Positions 61,787 to 64,000 of a stretch of 64,000 bases of DNA are shown here, in pieces. The translations under genes and the position numbers were made by a program. The notes under the pieces were generated by a model. That model saw only the letters and a list, made by a program, of their open reading frames with translations. It did no database searches and was not told the origin of the DNA. Source of the DNA: Panonychus citri (taxonomy: Eukaryota; Arthropoda; Arachnida; Trombidiformes; Tetranychidae); assembly GCF_014898815.1 (NCBI RefSeq), contig NW_026515546.1, positions 2,218,501-2,282,500 of the forward strand. Direction: 5' to 3'. Position 1 is the first letter of the stretch; each line of letters opens with the position of its first letter.

Positions 61787-64000
61787 GAACATCATTGGTG
61801 AACAGAAAAATTTATGTTCTGATTGATCATTAACAGCTACAAATGAACTAGCAATTGTCAACGAAAAGACAGAAAAATAATTAACCGAGGAAATTATTGG
61901 TATTCAGATGTAATGACGATTCAATGTTCTTTACATGTCGATTTAGATAAATTGTCGAGTAGTTTAATACTAAAGAGGAGGACAATTGGAAACATGACCA
62001 ATAACATTGATAAGGTTAACCGATAAAAAGGGAAAAATACTAAGCTAATGATGATAATGTTCAAGAAAGTTTCATTATCATGGAAGTCATATCAGAATCT
62101 CATCTTAATAGTCGAGTTGAAACACTAAAAGGAAAAGATCTGATGTTGTTACTCAATGATAACGTCAATGGTTAAAATATCTAAATGTTAAGTTTTTGTG
62201 GTATTCACAATGTAACTTATCTAGAGGTAATAAATCTTTGTTTGGAAATCGGTGAAAATCATGTTATAAGTTATTGAAATGATTCAATCAAGATCCCATG
62301 GTGATATGATCAGTGATTAGACCAAAATAAGTTAAGTAAATGGGAGATGAAAACTTCTGAATTCTTGTATTTTTTCTCTCTCTCTCTCTCTCTCGCATCC
62401 ACATCCACATCTTCATTGAGAATAAATTTTGTCTACTTATCGATTTCTTTTTCTCCAGCAATAACTTAATTCACCATTCAAAACCTACTCACCCTTAAGT
62501 TTCCCTTTGTTAAACCAATATTTACATGTTCATCTCAAATTCTGGTGATGATCATATCCTGAGTCTTAAGTATTATATCATAAATATAAACAGAAACACA
62601 GGATTATAACTTATGAAATTGACTAGAAAACATGATTATCGTTATCTCAGCATATTACATTTTTACTTTTCTTCTCAATCTTAATAAAGAGACTTAAAGA
62701 AAATGACCTCACCAATGATCATTTCTGACCAGTAAAAGAGTTCAAGAGACTCACGTATTTGAATGGTCATCAGTTTGTTGACAATTTCAATTGCTACAGT
62801 TTTTTAATATTAGGAAAACATTGATCATATCTAATAGCCTCTTCTTATTTGCAGTTGGTTTGATAACATATAATGAAAATGATATAACATGGTAAGTGGA
62901 TTATATATTCATCACCAATAAGGTTTGTTTGTTAGGAAACATTTCTTTTGGTAATAGAAGGGAAGAGTTTCCAATTAGTTATCTAATAGGAAATATTGAT
63001 TCATCTTATTCATGAAGACTGAGATTAGAATTTTTCTTATGCTAAGAATTGATACTCTGACCAGTCTCTCAGATATTCAATGCAAGGAATTATCGGAGTT
63101 TATTAAAAATGATGATGGAAAATGTTTGATTATCCAATTGATAGAAGATTAAAAAGTCTACAGAATTTAATCATTTACATGATTCTTTAGACGATAAAAA
63201 GCCAATTCTAAACTATTATCAAAATTTTATTTCTTCTTCGCCATCAAAACTTCATCATCTATCAATTTTAAATTCGAAATACTCTTTCTTTTCACTTATC
63301 GAACCAATAATGTCAGTTCTTATTGGTTTTTTTTCCTTCTTCTTTTCAATTCTCTAGCTTTTTTTTGCCTTATCTCACCTTCACAATTTAATAACATTCT
63401 TCTTTATCTAACCTTCCTGGTGAATTATCATCAAGCTTATCATACTCACGAGTACAAATAATAACTGTAAACTGTTGAATATATTGAATTGTGAATGAGG
63501 TTTACCATGAACGATGATGATGATAAGTTATCATCACCATGATGAAAATCAATGAGCATCAATGTCAAAAAAGTTATTTGAATATAAACTCGAGAGAAAA
63601 AAACTAGAGGAAAGGAAAGAGACAAAAAAAAACTCAACGTTGAGAAGTTGGAATTGAGGGAAAAAAAATAAGCAATTCTACTTGAACAATTTCTTGGAAC
63701 ACAGCACAATACCCTTAGAACATTTTTATTAGAACATGAGAACAATTTAAATTTTTCTCCAACCATTTCAAACGAGACATTTGTAAATTGAAATAAAATA
63801 TATTCAAGACACAGAAATATTAATATCCTACCCACTCTTTTACCTTCATTTACCACCCTCTTCTCATCAGTCTGAAAGTTAATAAACTCGCCAACTTCCT
63901 GTTTCAATTTTTATTTAAATTTTATCTACTCATTGAAAAGTTCATATTATATAAGAGTAAAGCTACAATTTCCTTAGGTTTTTTTATTCTCCATCAAATT

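Larger units (their letters stand above)
52901..64000. other. Gene-free AT-rich region
   Basis: 11 kb in which I find no supportable gene on either strand. It holds CT/GA tracts (54420-54436, 61723-61783, 62377-62395), ATG/ATC triplet runs, a (CCTAA)3 tract at 59565-59579 with a moderately GC-richer surround (59.51-59.58 kb), and small hairpins near 59.9 kb. The longest frame (63446-63907, minus) lacks an ATG and is Phe/Ser-rich low-complexity sequence. Confidence 0.55.

Noticed and set aside
61610..61861. Frames on both strands with Arg-Glu or Ser-Leu runs
   Set aside because: Translations of the (GA)n tract at 61723-61783.
63446..63907. 153-codon minus-strand frame
   Set aside because: No ATG start (opens with TTG), Phe/Ser-rich low-complexity translation over pyrimidine-rich DNA, no domain or splice support.
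1..64000. tRNA, rRNA and CRISPR arrays
   Set aside because: I looked for conserved cloverleaf T-arm words, rRNA segments and regularly spaced repeats and saw none; the regular repeats are microsatellites.

Overview
The window reads as nuclear DNA of a small arthropod, most likely an acariform mite of the spider-mite type. The basis is AT-rich sequence, mostly short GT-AG introns (about 60-120 bp), an arthropod-type allatostatin-A receptor, and lineage-expanded families (M13 peptidases, SLC17 carriers). The species call is an inference; no database search was possible.

Gene-dense part (1.7-31.2 kb). On the minus strand lies a five-exon animal fatty-acid-synthase-like gene (1732-11235) whose malonyl/acetyl-transferase domain has decayed and which carries one apparent 1-nt frameshift. 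A small secreted-peptide gene sits antisense inside its second intron. Next come CFDP1/BCNT (minus), a small spliced membrane-protein gene (plus), METTL9 (plus), an SLC17-type MFS transporter (plus), two tandem 15-exon M13 (neprilysin-like) metallopeptidase genes (plus) and a divergent eight-exon NDRG-family gene (plus). All splice models were built by hand; reading phase closes through every junction except at the frame breaks described.

Region 31.2-40.6 kb is gene-free, rich in microsatellites, and holds a nearly perfect 827-bp tandem duplication. A single-exon allatostatin-A receptor gene (minus) follows at 40.6-41.9 kb, then another gene-free stretch.

Region 45.4-52.4 kb is a decayed mobile or viral-type element. 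It is bounded by 56-bp inverted repeats and carries an adenain-like cysteine protease (minus), a two-domain dUTPase-like relic (plus), and several broken minus-strand ORFs. It also holds a cluster of hairpins that share an ACTAC-type loop. A Ty3/Gypsy reverse-transcriptase relic lies just outside its right end. The last 11 kb (52.9-64 kb) contains only AT-rich intergenic DNA, microsatellites and a short (CCTAA)3 tract.

Functionally this is a neighbourhood of unrelated housekeeping genes (chromatin, protein-histidine methylation, NDRG), membrane and secreted effectors (MFS carrier, M13 peptidases, GPCR) and lipid synthesis. No operon-like logic is expected or seen.
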